A stretch of DNA of 64,000 nucleotides from Nepenthes gracilis (Eukaryota; Streptophyta; Magnoliopsida; Caryophyllales; Nepenthaceae): the NCBI GenBank assembly GCA_033239525.1, contig BSYO01000014.1:2431351-2495350 (forward strand), read 5' to 3'. The position numbers were made by a program, and so were the translations under genes. The notes beneath the pieces were generated by a model. That model saw nothing but the letters and a program-made list of their open reading frames with translations, did not search any database and was not told where the DNA came from. How positions within the stretch are numbered: the stretch's first letter is position 1; each line of letters begins with the position of its first letter. Shown here one piece after another: positions 1-10,430 of this stretch.

Positions 1-490
1 TAGAGGTGCATTTTCTTAGGCCCCAAGCGGTTGAGGTCCATTTTGAAGTTGAGACCAAGGGTCAAGTCGTTGTGGCATACATGCCACTTTTAGAAGATCC
101 CATGACCGAGGTCAAATCTGAAGCGACGCTTGCACGAGTTGTTAGGACATCTAGTTTCGACCCTTAGGTGCCTGTGCCTAAGGGGGATGTTGTTCTTGAA
201 GAAGTTCAGGAGGCAGTAGAGGTGGCCAGCTCAAAGTCACCAGAGCCCGAGGTCTAAATTGTTTCGGAGACTACTATAAGTGATGCAACTTCAGGGAGCG
301 TCTCCATCTTTGAGGTATTGTCCAAATTTTTCTTTAACTTTCACATTATTCTCTTCACACTTGTTAACTTGTTCTATTCTATTCGCAATTCAAGGAAATG
401 GCTAATCGTCTTGCTAGTGCTGCCAACCATCTGGCTCACAACTATTTAGAGAAAGAGAAGCTTCTGGTTGCCGAGGAGCGTATCTCTTAA
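1..490 (+). pseudogene. 3' part of degenerate gypsy-type transposon antisense ORF (copy A)
   Basis: This is the C-terminal portion of a retroelement-encoded acidic protein, cut by the window start. It aligns along its length with the second copy at 9940-10430. A likely 80-bp intron runs 315-394 (GT..AG) with a T-rich body. Splicing joins the acidic, Val/Glu-rich region to a final exon reading EMANRLASAANHLAHNY and ending at TAA 488-490. In-frame stops upstream show it is decayed. The family assignment (plant 'putative gypsy type transposon' ORF, as found antisense in Tat-lineage elements) comes from the longer copy at 8701-10430. No function for the host is implied. Confidence 0.5.
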
Positions 491-549
491 CTTGGGTCAG
501 GCCCCACAGTAAGCTCACAATCCAACTCCAACCCAACAAATTTTTGCCA

Positions 550-1035
550 AAGTGAAGTGTTCCACATTGTCCAAGTAAGAGGAGTATATTTGTGGATCAC
601 ACACTAAATTCAGGCACACATCAGCTTGGAAGGACAAGCTCTGAGGAGCTCCACAAGCTTCAAGTGGCTCGGCACTCACAGGAAAGGGGCTTACGCTTCA
701 ACAAGAAGTTTCCCTGCTTCCTGGAGGCTTACCTTCTATTGAGGAGTCAACCTCCATTAGGGAGCCAGGAACCCTCTGTCCGGGAGCCACGACCCCTTTG
801 TCCTGGATATAGGAGCCCTCTGTCGTGGAGCCCTTTGTCCCGGAGTCAGGTACACTGCGTCCCAGAGTTAGGAGCCATTCGTTCCAGGAGCCCTCCATCT
901 AGGGGTAAGAGCACTATGTTCCGAGCCACGAGCCCTCCATCTCGGAGCAAGGAGCACTTCGTCCAGATCTAACCCTCCATTCCAGAGCAAAGAGCCCTCT
1001 ATCACGAAGTCAGGAGCCCATTGTCCAAATATCAA
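550..1035. repeat. GGAGCC-rich minisatellite, about 24-bp period (copy A)
   Basis: From about 760 to 1030 the sequence cycles through degenerate variants of 'ggagccaggagccctccgtc' with a period near 23-24 bp. All six frames stay mostly open because of the repeat, so ORFs here are artefacts. The 550-760 lead-in is a unique GC-balanced spacer that matches 10500-10670. The block is repeated at 10670-10985, in the same order relative to the antisense ORF and the next minisatellite. Confidence 0.8.
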
Positions 1036-1039
1036 CCTC

Positions 1040-2285
1040 CGCTCAGGTAACCAAGACGTTGACCCACCAGTGCAGTTGAGTCCTTTTTTTCTAAGCCACT
1101 TCTCCACTGGGTGCATCCCTAAGTCACCCCATGCGGGCACACTTTTAAGCTGCCCCTCTATCGGTCTCATCTTTAAACCACCCCCATGCAGGGACATTTT
1201 TAAGCGGTCATTATGTGGGTGGACTTCTAAGCCGCCTCTTTATCGGGCATATCTCTAAGTCACCATTATGTGGGCACATCTCTAAGCCATTCCTATGCGG
1301 GCACATCTCTAAGCTACCCTTATGCGGGAACATCTCTAAGCCGCTCCTCTACTGGGCGGACTTCTAAGACGTTCTTCCACGGGCATATCTCTAAAACGCC
1401 CTCTATCGGGCGCACCTCTCAGGCGCACCTTTACAAGCACACCTCTAAGCCGCCACTATATTGAGCGCAACTCTTAGCCGCCCTTCCACAAGCGCACCTC
1501 TAAGCCGCCCCTTTGTCGGAGGCATCTCTAAGCTGCCCATCTACCAGGCGATTGCTAAACCGTTCCTTTGCAGGCGCTCCTCTAAGCCACCCCTCTACTG
1601 GGTACATCTCTAAGTCACCATTATGCGGGCACATCTCTAAGCCATTCCTATGCGAGCACATCTCTAAGCTACCCTTATGCAGGCACATCTCTAAGCCGCT
1701 CCCCTACCGGGCGGACTTCTAAGATGTTCTTCCACGGGCGTTTTTCTAAAACGCCTTCTATCAGGCACACCTCTAAGCTGCCACTTTGCAAGTGCACCTC
1801 TATGCCGCCACTCTATTGAGCGCACCTCTAAGTTGCCCTTCCACAAGCGCACCTCTAAGCCGCCCCTTTGTCGGAGGCATCTCTAAGCCGCCCATCCACC
1901 GGGCAATTTCTAAACTGTTCCTATACAGGCGCTCCTCTAAGTCGTCCCTCTACTGGGTTCACCTCTAAGTTGCCCCTCTATGGGTATACCTCTAAGTCGC
2001 CCATCTGTAGCCGCTCCTCTAAGCTGCCCCTTTGTCGGGCACATCTCTAAGCTACCCCTCTGCCGGGTGTATCTCTAAACCGCCCCAATGCGGGCTCTCC
2101 TCTAAGCCATTCCTCTATTGGGTACACCTCTAAATCGCTCATCTGCGGGCACACCTCTAAGCTGTCTCTCTGCGGGTGCTCTTCTAAGCTGCCCCTCTGT
2201 TAGGCGCATCTCTGAATCGCACCTATGTGGACGCTTTTCTAAACCGCTCCTCTACCGGGCACACCTCTAAGCCGTTCATCAGCCG
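1040..2285. repeat. 28-bp minisatellite with higher-order structure (copy A)
   Basis: About 44 tandem monomers of 27-29 bp are built on 'catctctaagccgcccctct' followed by a variable xCGGGCG end. Monomers diverge from each other, but blocks of about 13 monomers recur: the stretch at about 1261-1385 and 1426-1600 repeats about 355 bp downstream at about 1616-1740 and 1790-1955. This indicates block duplication on top of monomer amplification. The matching block in the second element copy is 11030-11850. Short plus- and minus-strand ORFs within it are repeat translations, not genes. Confidence 0.85.
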
Positions 2286-2549
2286 GTGCATTCAAGTGCT
2301 CCATCTATCACCACATGCATCTATGCATTCTTTGCATCCTCTTAGTATCTTTCTATTCTCTGAGAATGATTTGAAATTTGAGTATCAGAGGATATACGGT
2401 AGGAGTCATTCCTGCCGTCCTCTAACCTCTTGTTTGTAGTTTATGATCTGTAGGTTCTAGATTGACAACAATGGAGACTAAACCCACTCCAATTTGACCC
2501 GCAGTGGAAGAATGAAAGGCCACTTAATCTGTACCACAACTTGAGAACT
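2286..2549. other. Internal retroelement spacer (copy A)
   Basis: This unique spacer lies between the minisatellite and the nested TRIM-like element. It matches 11850-12108 throughout, with substitutions. I see no ORF or RNA gene; it is part of the non-autonomous element. Confidence 0.6.
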
Positions 2550-2554
2550 AGGGA

Positions 2555-2968
2555 TGCATCAAATCCCATGTCGGGGTGCCAGCCTTGAGTGGGTTGGCTT
2601 ATAAGATTGAGGGCTTATTCCTTTTACTAGGCCAATTTTTTTTTGAATGTGTTCTCCCATTGGGCTTGTGCTCGTAACTATTTGTGCTTTCATTTAGACC
2701 CCTTGTTGAGAGAAGGTTATCTGTGGAGGGTTCTGGCAGGCAAAGGGGCTGATCGAAAAAGTCAAGTGAAGTGTCGAGGGTACCATCGAGTGAAGTGCTG
2801 TAGAGTGTAACTGCCAATATCGATGGTTGTCGAAGGGGGTTGCAAGGTTGCGAGTTCCACATCGGGGTGCCAACCTTGAATGGGTTGGCTTATAGGTTTG
2901 AGGGGCTCTCCGTCTTATCAAACCAGTATTTTAGGATGGGCTCTCATCTTAAGTTTGTACTCGTAACA
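2555..2968 (+). mobile_element. TRIM-like miniature LTR retrotransposon (copy A)
   Basis: Two direct repeats of about 120 bp (2555-2678 and 2849-2968) start with TGC and contain a (c)ccacatcgggg-like core and 'gggttggcttata'. They end in CGTAAC(A). Between them lie only about 170 bp. A TGTGCTTTCATTTAGACC-like primer-binding site follows the left repeat, and a purine tract (GAAGGGGG) precedes the right one. The flanks are AGGGA (2550-2554) and AAGGA (2969-2973), a 5-bp target duplication with one mismatch; the other copy at 12114-12524 has a perfect one. There is no coding capacity, as expected of TRIMs. Confidence 0.7.
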
Positions 2969-2973
2969 AAGGA

Positions 2974-3267
2974 CTTAGAAAATACCCGAGCAGCATCGAT
3001 TTGAGGTACAAAGGGATCGATGTATATTCCACAAACATAGATCAACCATGATTTCTTCAATAGGTGGGCTTTTAAGAACACAAATCCGACAATGATATTT
3101 GATGAATAAGGGATTTACAATGGTGAAAAAACCCTTAGGACGATAGGACTCAGGATCACTTAAATGAAGTGGCTACTCGAATGATGATGATGATGATGAC
3201 AATTTCATGACTCAGATGGAGATGGCTACTTGACAAAATGATAAAACAGATATGAGGCAACTCGGTG
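2974..3267 (-). mobile_element. Leader/internal region downstream of minus-strand LTR (copy A)
   Basis: Read on the minus strand, this lies immediately downstream of the primer-binding site at 3268-3285. It carries a short (ATC)n/(GATGAT)n microsatellite near 3184-3198. A weak open frame is present in the second copy (12531-12761) and broken here. It is presumably the gag leader of the LTR element, but I recognise no protein motif. Confidence 0.45.
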
Positions 3268-3588
3268 GATTTGATTCTGATACCATGTTAGAGTATGATT
3301 CACTGATTTACAAGAGTGACAAATATGATTTCATTGTGTATAATGAATTGAATATACAATAATACTATTGGATATTTATAAAGAGCCCGTATAAAGGGCA
3401 ACAAAATAAAGAGAATATGACAAGAAATTTCTTAGCTAAGTAAGAAAGTAATTTTGTGGAATATTCACATCAATAACATTACATTCTAGTTGACATTATA
3501 TTAACAATAATAATAGGATATATGCCTTTCGAGATTTCATGTAGATGTCTTGTTGCATGGACGCTCTACTGATCCACGGCAGGTGGGC
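3268..3588 (-). mobile_element. LTR (about 300 bp) plus methionine-tRNA-type PBS, minus orientation (copy A)
   Basis: On the minus strand an LTR-like segment runs from about 3588 to 3286, ending ..CTAACA. It is followed directly by TGGTATCAGAATC (3285-3273), the primer-binding site class complementary to initiator tRNA-Met. A TATA-like CTTTATAAATATCC lies about 90 bp before the LTR end. The matching LTR of the second copy is 12839-13140. Both copies end with the same GGTGGGC before diverging into array sequence, which marks the element boundary. No partner 3' LTR is visible in either case. Confidence 0.6.
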
Positions 3589-4602
3589 GGGCGCCATTTT
3601 CAACATTGACCTTGCCTTGATAAATAATTATTTGAGCCTTATATTTTGACCATATTTGTCCATAACACTTATATATAGCCTGTCTATATCTTACAAAATC
3701 TAGAATTAATCAAATCAAATCAATTAAACAACCTAATTTTAATTAGATCTATTGCGAAACAATGAGGGTAGTTATTTTAGATGGCGGGCGTTGTCAAATA
3801 ATATGCACTTAGGACCATATGTGCTCTCTAGGTTGAAATCTTTTCTTCACAAGTTTGATTTATTTTATGTCGCGGGTGTTGATGTCTATGGCTTGTGTGC
3901 CAGATATTAAACATTTCACACATCAATTCCTTTATCTACAAAAATGAAGCTAAGTTGAATAAATTAGACACTGTATTTCATCCAAAATTTATCAGATTCA
4001 GCTTTAGAAATAGGATCTAAGAGTCCGTGAGATAGAAAATACCCAGTTAATAAAAAAAGATAACCAGTTAGAGAGTCAAATGAGATTTAGTCTGTAAATA
4101 GAAATATTTGAACCTTTTTGAGTTTTAAAGGCGGCTGATTTTTGCTTTTGTCTATTTTTATAGCTTGGTCATCCATTATATATAATTTAATAAGCTATGA
4201 AAACCTTAATTCTATGAAAAAAAACTAAAAATAAAAATACTTAAAAGCAAATAACAACCATAGGTTATTGTATGTAATCTTCTCCATAATATCCAATAAA
4301 CTCTTAAGTCTGCCATATGAAAAGGTGGGTTAGAATACTTCTTTTTATAATGAAGAATTCATGCTCCTATGTTTGTAAGCTTGGCCAAACCCTGTGTAAT
4401 AAATCTCATATGTAATGATTATGCAATAGGTAATTTCATACGTATAGTAGCAGAATTCAAACTCACAATCATAAACATAATAACGATATGTAAATCGGCT
4501 ATTGGGGCATCATATTGAGTCAAACTGATTTAATCGATCATAATGATTAAACATCAAATGATATTATTACTAAATATAAGTATAATGGCTTATTCAGTTG
4601 TT

Positions 4603-4995
4603 TTAGATAAATTTTTTGGTGGCCTCGTCATATATAGCGCTGCCTTGAAGAAAAATATTATGTGCCTGTGACTTAAACTTGTCAAATTTGCCGAGAATGT
4701 ACGACAATGCACGATTACAGAGATATCCAGCCTCTACGACCTTTTTGCTGCAAAAGGGATCGGTTAGTTTTGTATTCTGAAAGATTGCACGAGTGATCTT
4801 TAAGCCACATGTTTGAGTTGTGTTATCGATACAATCTCCCAAAAATTTATAATAGCCGAGTCTTGGTTGGGGTGGCAGTGGTAGGCCATACCATGTATCA
4901 TTAGGAGTTGGTTTCTCGAAACGTTCTTCTTGTCCGACAGCCAGAAGAGCATTACCAATAACAACAAAAATCAACACCTTCATAATTGAAGCCAT
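4603..4995 (-). CDS. Secreted cysteine-rich protein, prolamin-like/ECA1 type, copy 1 (intact)
   Basis: A 130-residue single-exon protein. Residues 1-22 form a signal peptide (basic Lys6, hydrophobic VLIFVVIGNALLAV, likely cut after GQ). A Pro-rich linker follows (NDTWYGLPLPPQPRLGYY), then four cysteines at 55, 63, 82 and 93 in the context DCIDNTTQTCGLKI..FC....GYLCNRAL. Two N-glycosylation sequons sit at N32 and N58. The CG..I..IF....C....G..C spacing is that of the plant prolamin-like/ECA1-DD11 group of secreted proteins, many of which are expressed in the female gametophyte; that expression is family knowledge, not shown here. ATG context is AAGGAGATGGC. A TATATAAT box lies about 85-90 bp upstream (about 5079-5087). 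It differs from the array consensus at few residues (Ile4, Gly14, Thr62, terminal FI). Family assignment is moderate; the secreted small-protein call is strong. Confidence 0.7.
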   Translation of the reverse strand: MASIMKVLIFVVIGNALLAVGQEERFEKPTPNDTWYGLPLPPQPRLGYYKFLGDCIDNTTQTCGLKITRAIFQNTKLTDPFCSKKVVEAGYLCNRALSYILGKFDKFKSQAHNIFLQGSAIYDEATKKFI

Positions 4996-5077
4996 CTCCT
5001 TATTCTATGATCCAAAGTTTCAAATTTGAATAGGTAAAGGATATGATATGGTTTAATGGAGTTGATGTGAAATGCTA

Positions 5078-5088
5078 GATTATATAGT
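5078..5088 (-). promoter_or_regulatory. TATA box of the secreted-protein gene, conserved in every unit
   Basis: Minus-strand CACTATATAATC lies 85-90 bp upstream of the ATG of copy 1. The same element, as CACTATATAATGTAGC, sits at the same distance from all other copies (for example about 14554, 18089, 28755, 32307, 35857, 42957 and 50028). Conservation across the array, even in broken copies, supports a shared core promoter. Confidence 0.6.
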
Positions 5089-6216
5089 GCGAAACAATGA
5101 GATGTGTTTTATTTCGGTTAAACTATCATTTATAGTTATATTAATTAAGTGATAAACTCTTATTTATTAGTGTATTAATTGAGGTAATAAAGAACATGGG
5201 TGGTTCAGTTACATTATAATACCATTTGAGAATAATTATTTCAAGGTATCTATGCCAAGAAAAAAGTTAATTAAATTCTACATAAGACAAACGTTATTTA
5301 TAAGATAATTTTAAATCAAAAAACTTTTTAAACGAAATAAAATCATATTTATTTGTCTCATAAAAGTATTATATGCTTATATCAGAATAAAAATGCAAAT
5401 CATATACTGTACTAAAATACACGATATAATCACTATTCACATTTAACTTGGCAAAACCGTACATGTAAAGCCAAAGAGTGTAAATTCTATAAGCATTTAA
5501 GCATAGAAGACACTATAAGGTTAAAAAAGAGAGAAAAATGAGAAGATGAACATCAAATTGAGATATGATTTTAATTTTATATTTCGATAGATTTTAATAT
5601 GTTACCTTAGTTTTGATTCTAGTAGATATTATTTGTATAAAGGACATTCAAATAAAATTATTTGTAACAAAATATTCTTAGTGGATATTGTTAGGAGATT
5701 GACGTTTAATTTTTTTATTGGTTAAGAATGATTTTAAATGTTAAATATTATTATATAATTTGTATATTCGGTTGCATATTTTTGTTCCTTATGTTTACAC
5801 AGAAGATTAGTTGTTAATGATTGATGAGAATTTAGATTTAGTTTTACTACACCGTGCTGTGCATGTTCCAAATTGCAATAAAGGAGAACAAATAAACACA
5901 ACTTATCCTTATGTTATAAAAAAATATTTTATCTTTAGAATTCATGATAACTACATTAAACTTAAATTTCACTGAAAAGGTGGGTTGAAAGCATTTAAAA
6001 GTGCTAATTGGATCGTGCCGCACGTTGCACGGACGGCCCAACATTTCAGTCTTTATCAGGTAGCAGGTTAGCTGCTTGTGGCATGTATAATGCCATACCC
6101 GCACGATCCTTCTTTTCTTTTTTTAAATTTTAACAGTTATTTAACCAATGCAGACAACCAACAAGGGAATTGGTCAAACCTTGTCCACTTTAAAAATACT
6201 AATTAAATAAAATAAC

Positions 6217-6224
6217 TATAAATA
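6217..6224 (+). promoter_or_regulatory. Opposite-strand TATA box with pyrimidine-rich leader (unit 1)
   Basis: TATAAATA is followed by a CT-rich tract (CTCCCCTCTTCTTCTACC) about 15 bp downstream, a typical plant TATA plus Y-patch layout. It recurs in every unit, about 1.2 kb from the gene start and divergent from it. Positions are 15681, 19225, 22786, 26340, 29899, 33452, 37005, 40550, 44089, 47626 and 51106. Units 2, 3 and 6 have TGTAAATA. The first downstream ATG (ATCAAATGATAG) stops at once, and no ORF follows. It could drive a noncoding transcript or be the relic of a lost gene. Confidence 0.5.
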
Positions 6225-6426
6225 GCCTATCTCCCCTCTTCTTCTACCAACATATCCCATCTCTACATGTTCTGTATTGTCTCACTCTTATACATCAAAT
6301 GATAGCATGATACTAATATAATTATATTATTTTTACTAATGATATTTATCATGTTATAACTTATGTATTATATAGTTTATGTAAAAATAATTATATTATT
6401 TTTCCTAATCTTTATCTATAATTTAT

Positions 6427-8300
6427 GTGGGCAAGTGTTCTCATACCCACTAACTTTTCTCTTTTGTTCGTTTTGTTGATTACAGGGTATTTTCGTCTCG
6501 ATATCCACCCGTAACCTTGAAAATGTAGTACCCGTGTCTTGAGATCAAGGATGATATTGTTTGTTGGATGATTTGCTCACCGATTCGTCAGGTGGAGCTT
6601 CGTCAAACCCTAACCCATGAAATTTTGGGGTTTTCCGGTTTTTCACCTGTGAATCATTAAATTGACTTCAAAAGGTGAATCCCCGTCCCTATTGTGTATA
6701 TATATGTTGGCCGCGCGAGAAATCTCGCACATTATGACCCGTTCGCGGCCTCCGAGTCCTCTAAGTTACTGTTCATCCGTGAGTAGAATGTGAAATTGCT
6801 CGTTTTGTTTCTATCTAATTGTAATGAGACTCATATTATGTGTTGATGTGAAAGTGTATGTTTCGAAGTTTATAATTGTGCATCGAAAGCATGGGAACGT
6901 GTCCCGAGAGCTTCTAAGGCGGTGGTTGTCTATCGGAGGTAAGGAATTTCAAACTCCTTGTGAACTTGAACTAAAGTGTAATAAAAGTTAATTCCAAAGA
7001 AGGAATAAAGTCAAGTAAGTAAATGGAGGGAGACCCACTAGGTATGTCGTGGTGAACGTGATCTCCCGGATGGAGACGTGTGATGGGAATGAGATTTCCC
7101 AATTTGTGAATGATTATGTTGAGTAGTGGGTCCTCCCTCCCGAAAAGTTGAACCTTGAAACTAGGACCATGGTTGATAGGGGTAGTGTCCTCTAGCTTGC
7201 CACGTACGTCGTGGTGGGAACCCAAGGAACACTCCGGCCACCCTTGGGGGTGGGTGATGTTCATGGCACGTTCTAGGACACTACGGAGAAAGAACGAGGA
7301 TTGCCCTGGTCCCCGGGGGTGTGGGACGTGTCGGTTGAACACTACATAGTGAGATGTAGTCGTTCGTGGATTGTTGCATGGATGCAACCAGTGGTCGAGT
7401 GCTGCAGACCTAAAATATAGCCGTGGCTTTAGAATGTGTAGCGAACACATTTCTTTCCTCGTTCTCTCGCTTCGTTGGCTAGTACGATCTACTGGCTCCA
7501 GGGTCCACAAAGATAAATGTTAAACGAAAAATAAACAAAGAGAATCGGACAATCTCAAGTGTTCTTCTCCCTCTTGTGTTCCCTTGTACTGTCCATGTGC
7601 TTCTTTTCTTTCCAGTACCGTTACCTGATGTTAGTGAGTGGTGTATGATTTCATTTGTTTGGTTTTATGCTCACCCTTGCCTTATCTTTTTCAGATGAGA
7701 ATGCCTTGATACCTGACAAGACCGAGTAGATTATAGGAGCTCAGTAGATAGCTGTTTTGCGTGCGAGGCTCAAGATTTTGGACATGGACGGATTAGATGT
7801 ATGACAGGGATCTTTTTGGGTTTGGCTTTTGTATCTGATAAAATTTGTATGGAAATACCTTATGCTAGTGGTTGGTGGATGACCTGTATATGTATTAGTT
7901 CGCTATGTTTTGTGGTATTTATATGCTTTCGTAAGTCTTGCTTTGTGGTGAGTTCGAGGTTCCTAGTTGGCATCCTTCCTTGCCGGTGTCGTCTGGATCA
8001 CGTCGTCGGAGCCACCTCGGTTGTTGTGGCGTCTAGATCCTGTGTGGTTTCTTTTGTTGGACTTTATGGTTTTTCTTGTGAATTTCTTTGGATTATTGTG
8101 CAGGGTTGTATTTCAGGTGTTTGTATTTTAAAAATGTCCAATTTACAGACGAAACTCTGCCTAATTTTCTGTAGAAATTTATTATTGTTATTTTTTGCCT
8201 GCTTGTCTTTATCTTTCTGACGGAGGTTATTCGATGGAGAATAATCTGGTCCGTCACATCAGCCTTCTGGTGTAATGTCCGAAAGCTCATTTTGTCCGAG
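6427..8300. other. Unrecognised insertion segment, GC-richer than the array
   Basis: Homology to the array stops abruptly at about 6427, inside the 'tttatctataattta' tract. The following 1.9 kb is balanced in composition. It holds a TATA-like 'gtgtatatatatgttgg' at about 6695 and a long minus-strand open frame (6971-7510, 179 codons) with no motif I know. Several T-rich stretches ending in AG resemble intron or untranslated DNA. The section at 8100-8220 looks like the transcribed tail of a retroelement. No domain, tRNA or rRNA is recognisable. Probably decayed transposon DNA. Confidence 0.4.
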
Positions 8301-8584
8301 GTTGAGGTCTTATCTGACGAGCTTTATTAGCCTTCAGTCCGAAGGCTTTCATTGGATGAGAACAATTAACCCGGCGGCCTCTATTCTTGTCATCAATCAT
8401 CACATTAAATGCGTGTCTCTTCGGATACTAAACGGCTTGTTCGAAACGCACAAACCATCATTACTGATATTAGGCGATTAGACGTCTACAGAGCAAATAG
8501 GCAGTCAACACGTATCAGTGTCATGATGAGGTGTGCCTTTTGAATTTCAAATTCGAATGGTGCCATTTTGTGCCTTCTCCTCCA

Positions 8585-8592
8585 CCTATAAA
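8585..8592 (+). promoter_or_regulatory. TATA box of the antisense ORF (copy B)
   Basis: CACCTATAAATAGTCGG lies about 115 bp upstream of the ATG at 8701, with a TTC-rich leader between. The layout is that of a plant pol II core promoter. It supports the ORF at 8701-10430 being an independently transcribed plus-strand unit, opposite to the LTR orientation. Confidence 0.5.
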
Positions 8593-8700
8593 TAGTCGGC
8601 CGAGCACTTATGAAATATTTTTCAATTCCTTTGCCTTCAATTTCTCACTTGAAGTTTTCTCTCACCTTTCCTGTTCATTGCTGGAGGTTTTTTCATTCTA

Positions 8701-10430
8701 ATGGCTCATGGAGTTAAAAACATTCAGTCCATCCTCACCTCTGCCGACGTGGAATACCTTTGAGCTCAGTATAAAATTCTGAGTCCTTTGGTTTATCTTT
8801 TACCTGGAGTGAGTGGACGAGCTTCTTCTCCACCAAAAGGTTATATTACTGTACATGAGACCCATCTTAAAGGTGGTCCCAGATTTTCACAGGCTCCAGA
8901 CTTTTACAAAATAATGGTGAATTTTCACATACTGATCTCCAGACCTCAGCCAAATGGCATGAGGTATGTTGTTTCCTTTTGTATTTTTGCCCGAACCCAT
9001 AGCCTGTCTTTTAACGTCAAAGTCGTGAAAGTTTTATTCCGTTTCTAACATGGTCAAGACTAGATTATAGTTTCTCCTAGGGCGGAATTTGATTTGAGTA
9101 GAGGAAACCCTGATTCCACAAAAAGGTGAAAGGATCAATTTTTTTATTTAGGGATTTCTTCCATATGAAAATTTTGTAATGAGTGGGGCCAAGTTTCTGC
9201 TTCCTTTCATGTTTTTGATCAATCCGATGTTTTTGATCATGAAAGGACCACATCCCAAGCGTTGACAGATCACATTCAGGAAAAGGCTGCAACCTTTAAT
9301 GAGAATGAAAAGAACCGATGGCTTTTTGTTGAATCCCTTGCTCAGGCTAATTTGGTGCTTATGGTTGAGGGATTGAATGCTCTTGCGGGACTGTCTATCC
9401 GTAGGGGAAAGTATAAGAGGAAGGGTAAGACCCTCAAAATAAAGGAGTCCTAAGCTAAGGTGTTTGAGGATAAGGAAGGCTTGAAGGAGAAGGCTTTTCA
9501 AATAAAGGAGCCATCGGCCATAGCGCTCGAAAATAAAGTGGCCTCGACTGAGTCTAATTCTGAGGACGAGGCCACCATCGTGGAGTTAATGAGGAGAAAG
9601 CACCCATCGATCAAATTGGACCCAACTCTTTCATCTTCCTCGTCCTAAGTTCCTGGGGCCGTCGAGCTAGTTGAAGGCAATGAGCCTTCAGACTCCATTA
9701 CTGAAGAGGTGACTGAAGTCTCATCGGTCTTTGCCCCACTTTTTGCTTCATATGGGATTCTGATCGTTTTGCTTCCACTGCCTGAGGAGTCCCTACCTGA
9801 CATTCCCAATATTTTTGCTCAGGGCCCTTCATGGATTAGTGAGACTTAGTTTGGCGAGGTTGAGGAAGAGATACCACTACTTGAGTTCCCGGTAACCAAC
9901 ATAGTTGAAGTGGTTACCTTGAAACTTCACGTTGATATCGTAGAGGTGCATTCTATTGATCCCCTAGCGCTCGAGGTTCATTTTGAAGTTGAGATCGAGG
10001 GTGAAGTTATTGTGGCAGACGTGCCACTTTTAGAAGATCCCATGGCCGAGGTCGAATCTGAAGCGACGCTTGCACTAGTTGTTGGGATATCTAGTTTCAA
10101 CCCTCAGGTGCCTGTGTCTAAGGGGGATGTTGTTCCTGGAGAAGTTTAGGAGGCAGTAGATGTGGTTGGCTCAAAGTCTCTAGAGCCTGAGGTCCAAATT
10201 GTTTCGAAGACTCCTATAAGTGATGCAACTTTTGGGAGCATCTCCATCTCTAAGGTATTGTCTGAATTTTTCTTTAACTTTCATATTATTCTCTTCACAC
10301 TTGTTAACTTGTTCTATTTTATTCGTGATTTTAGGAAATGGCCAATCGTCTTGCTAGTGTTGCCAACCATCTGGCTCACAACTATATGAAAAAAAGAAAT
10401 TTCTTGGTTATCGAGGAGCATATCTCTTAA
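8701..10430 (+). pseudogene. Degenerate gypsy-type transposon ORF (Transposase_28/PF04195-like), copy B
   Basis: It starts at ATG 8701 after a TATA/leader region. The N-terminal part reads LLPGVSGRASSPPKGYITVH followed by a 'GGPRF..APDFYKIMVNFHI..RPQPNGMRYV' region. This is the pattern of the plant 'putative gypsy type transposon' domain (proline/glycine turn, then hydrophobic segment before PNG). A charged coiled region (KAATFNENEKNRWLFVESLA) and an acidic Val/Glu-rich tail follow. An intron is likely after the domain (donor near 8963), and another of 80 bp is clear at 10255-10334, before a last exon ending at TAA 10428-10430. In-frame stops at 8761, 9451, 9646, 9847 and 10147 show decay. 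Such ORFs occur antisense near the 3' end of Tat-lineage Ty3/gypsy elements; their function is unknown. Confidence 0.6.

Larger units (their letters stand above)
3594..6426. repeat. Array unit 1 (isolated, divergent)
   Basis: This is the first unit of the 3.55-kb repeat family, bordered on the left by the LTR of element copy A and on the right by foreign sequence at about 6427. It is more divergent than the rest. It carries about 600 bp of extra or unalignable sequence at about 3715-4330 in place of the spacer seen elsewhere. It lacks the roughly 1.1 kb of AT-rich spacer that follows the plus-strand promoter signal in other units. It contains one intact gene (4603-4995), its TATA box, the GC island (about 6012-6110) and the plus-strand TATA box (6217). 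Confidence 0.85.

Noticed and set aside
555..600. snRNA-type upstream sequence element (CCACATTG) followed by a TATA-like tract, repeated at about 10500
   Set aside because: Resembles the plant USE plus TATA arrangement, but no U-snRNA sequence follows; the motif also occurs in the TRIM LTRs and is better explained as retroelement sequence.
1070..2439. Several short ORFs with Ser/Lys/Pro repeats
   Set aside because: Translations of the 28-bp minisatellite in different frames.
5847..6104. 85-codon minus-strand ORF spanning the GC island of unit 1
   Set aside because: Not maintained in most other units; frame changes with small indels and has no recognisable domain.
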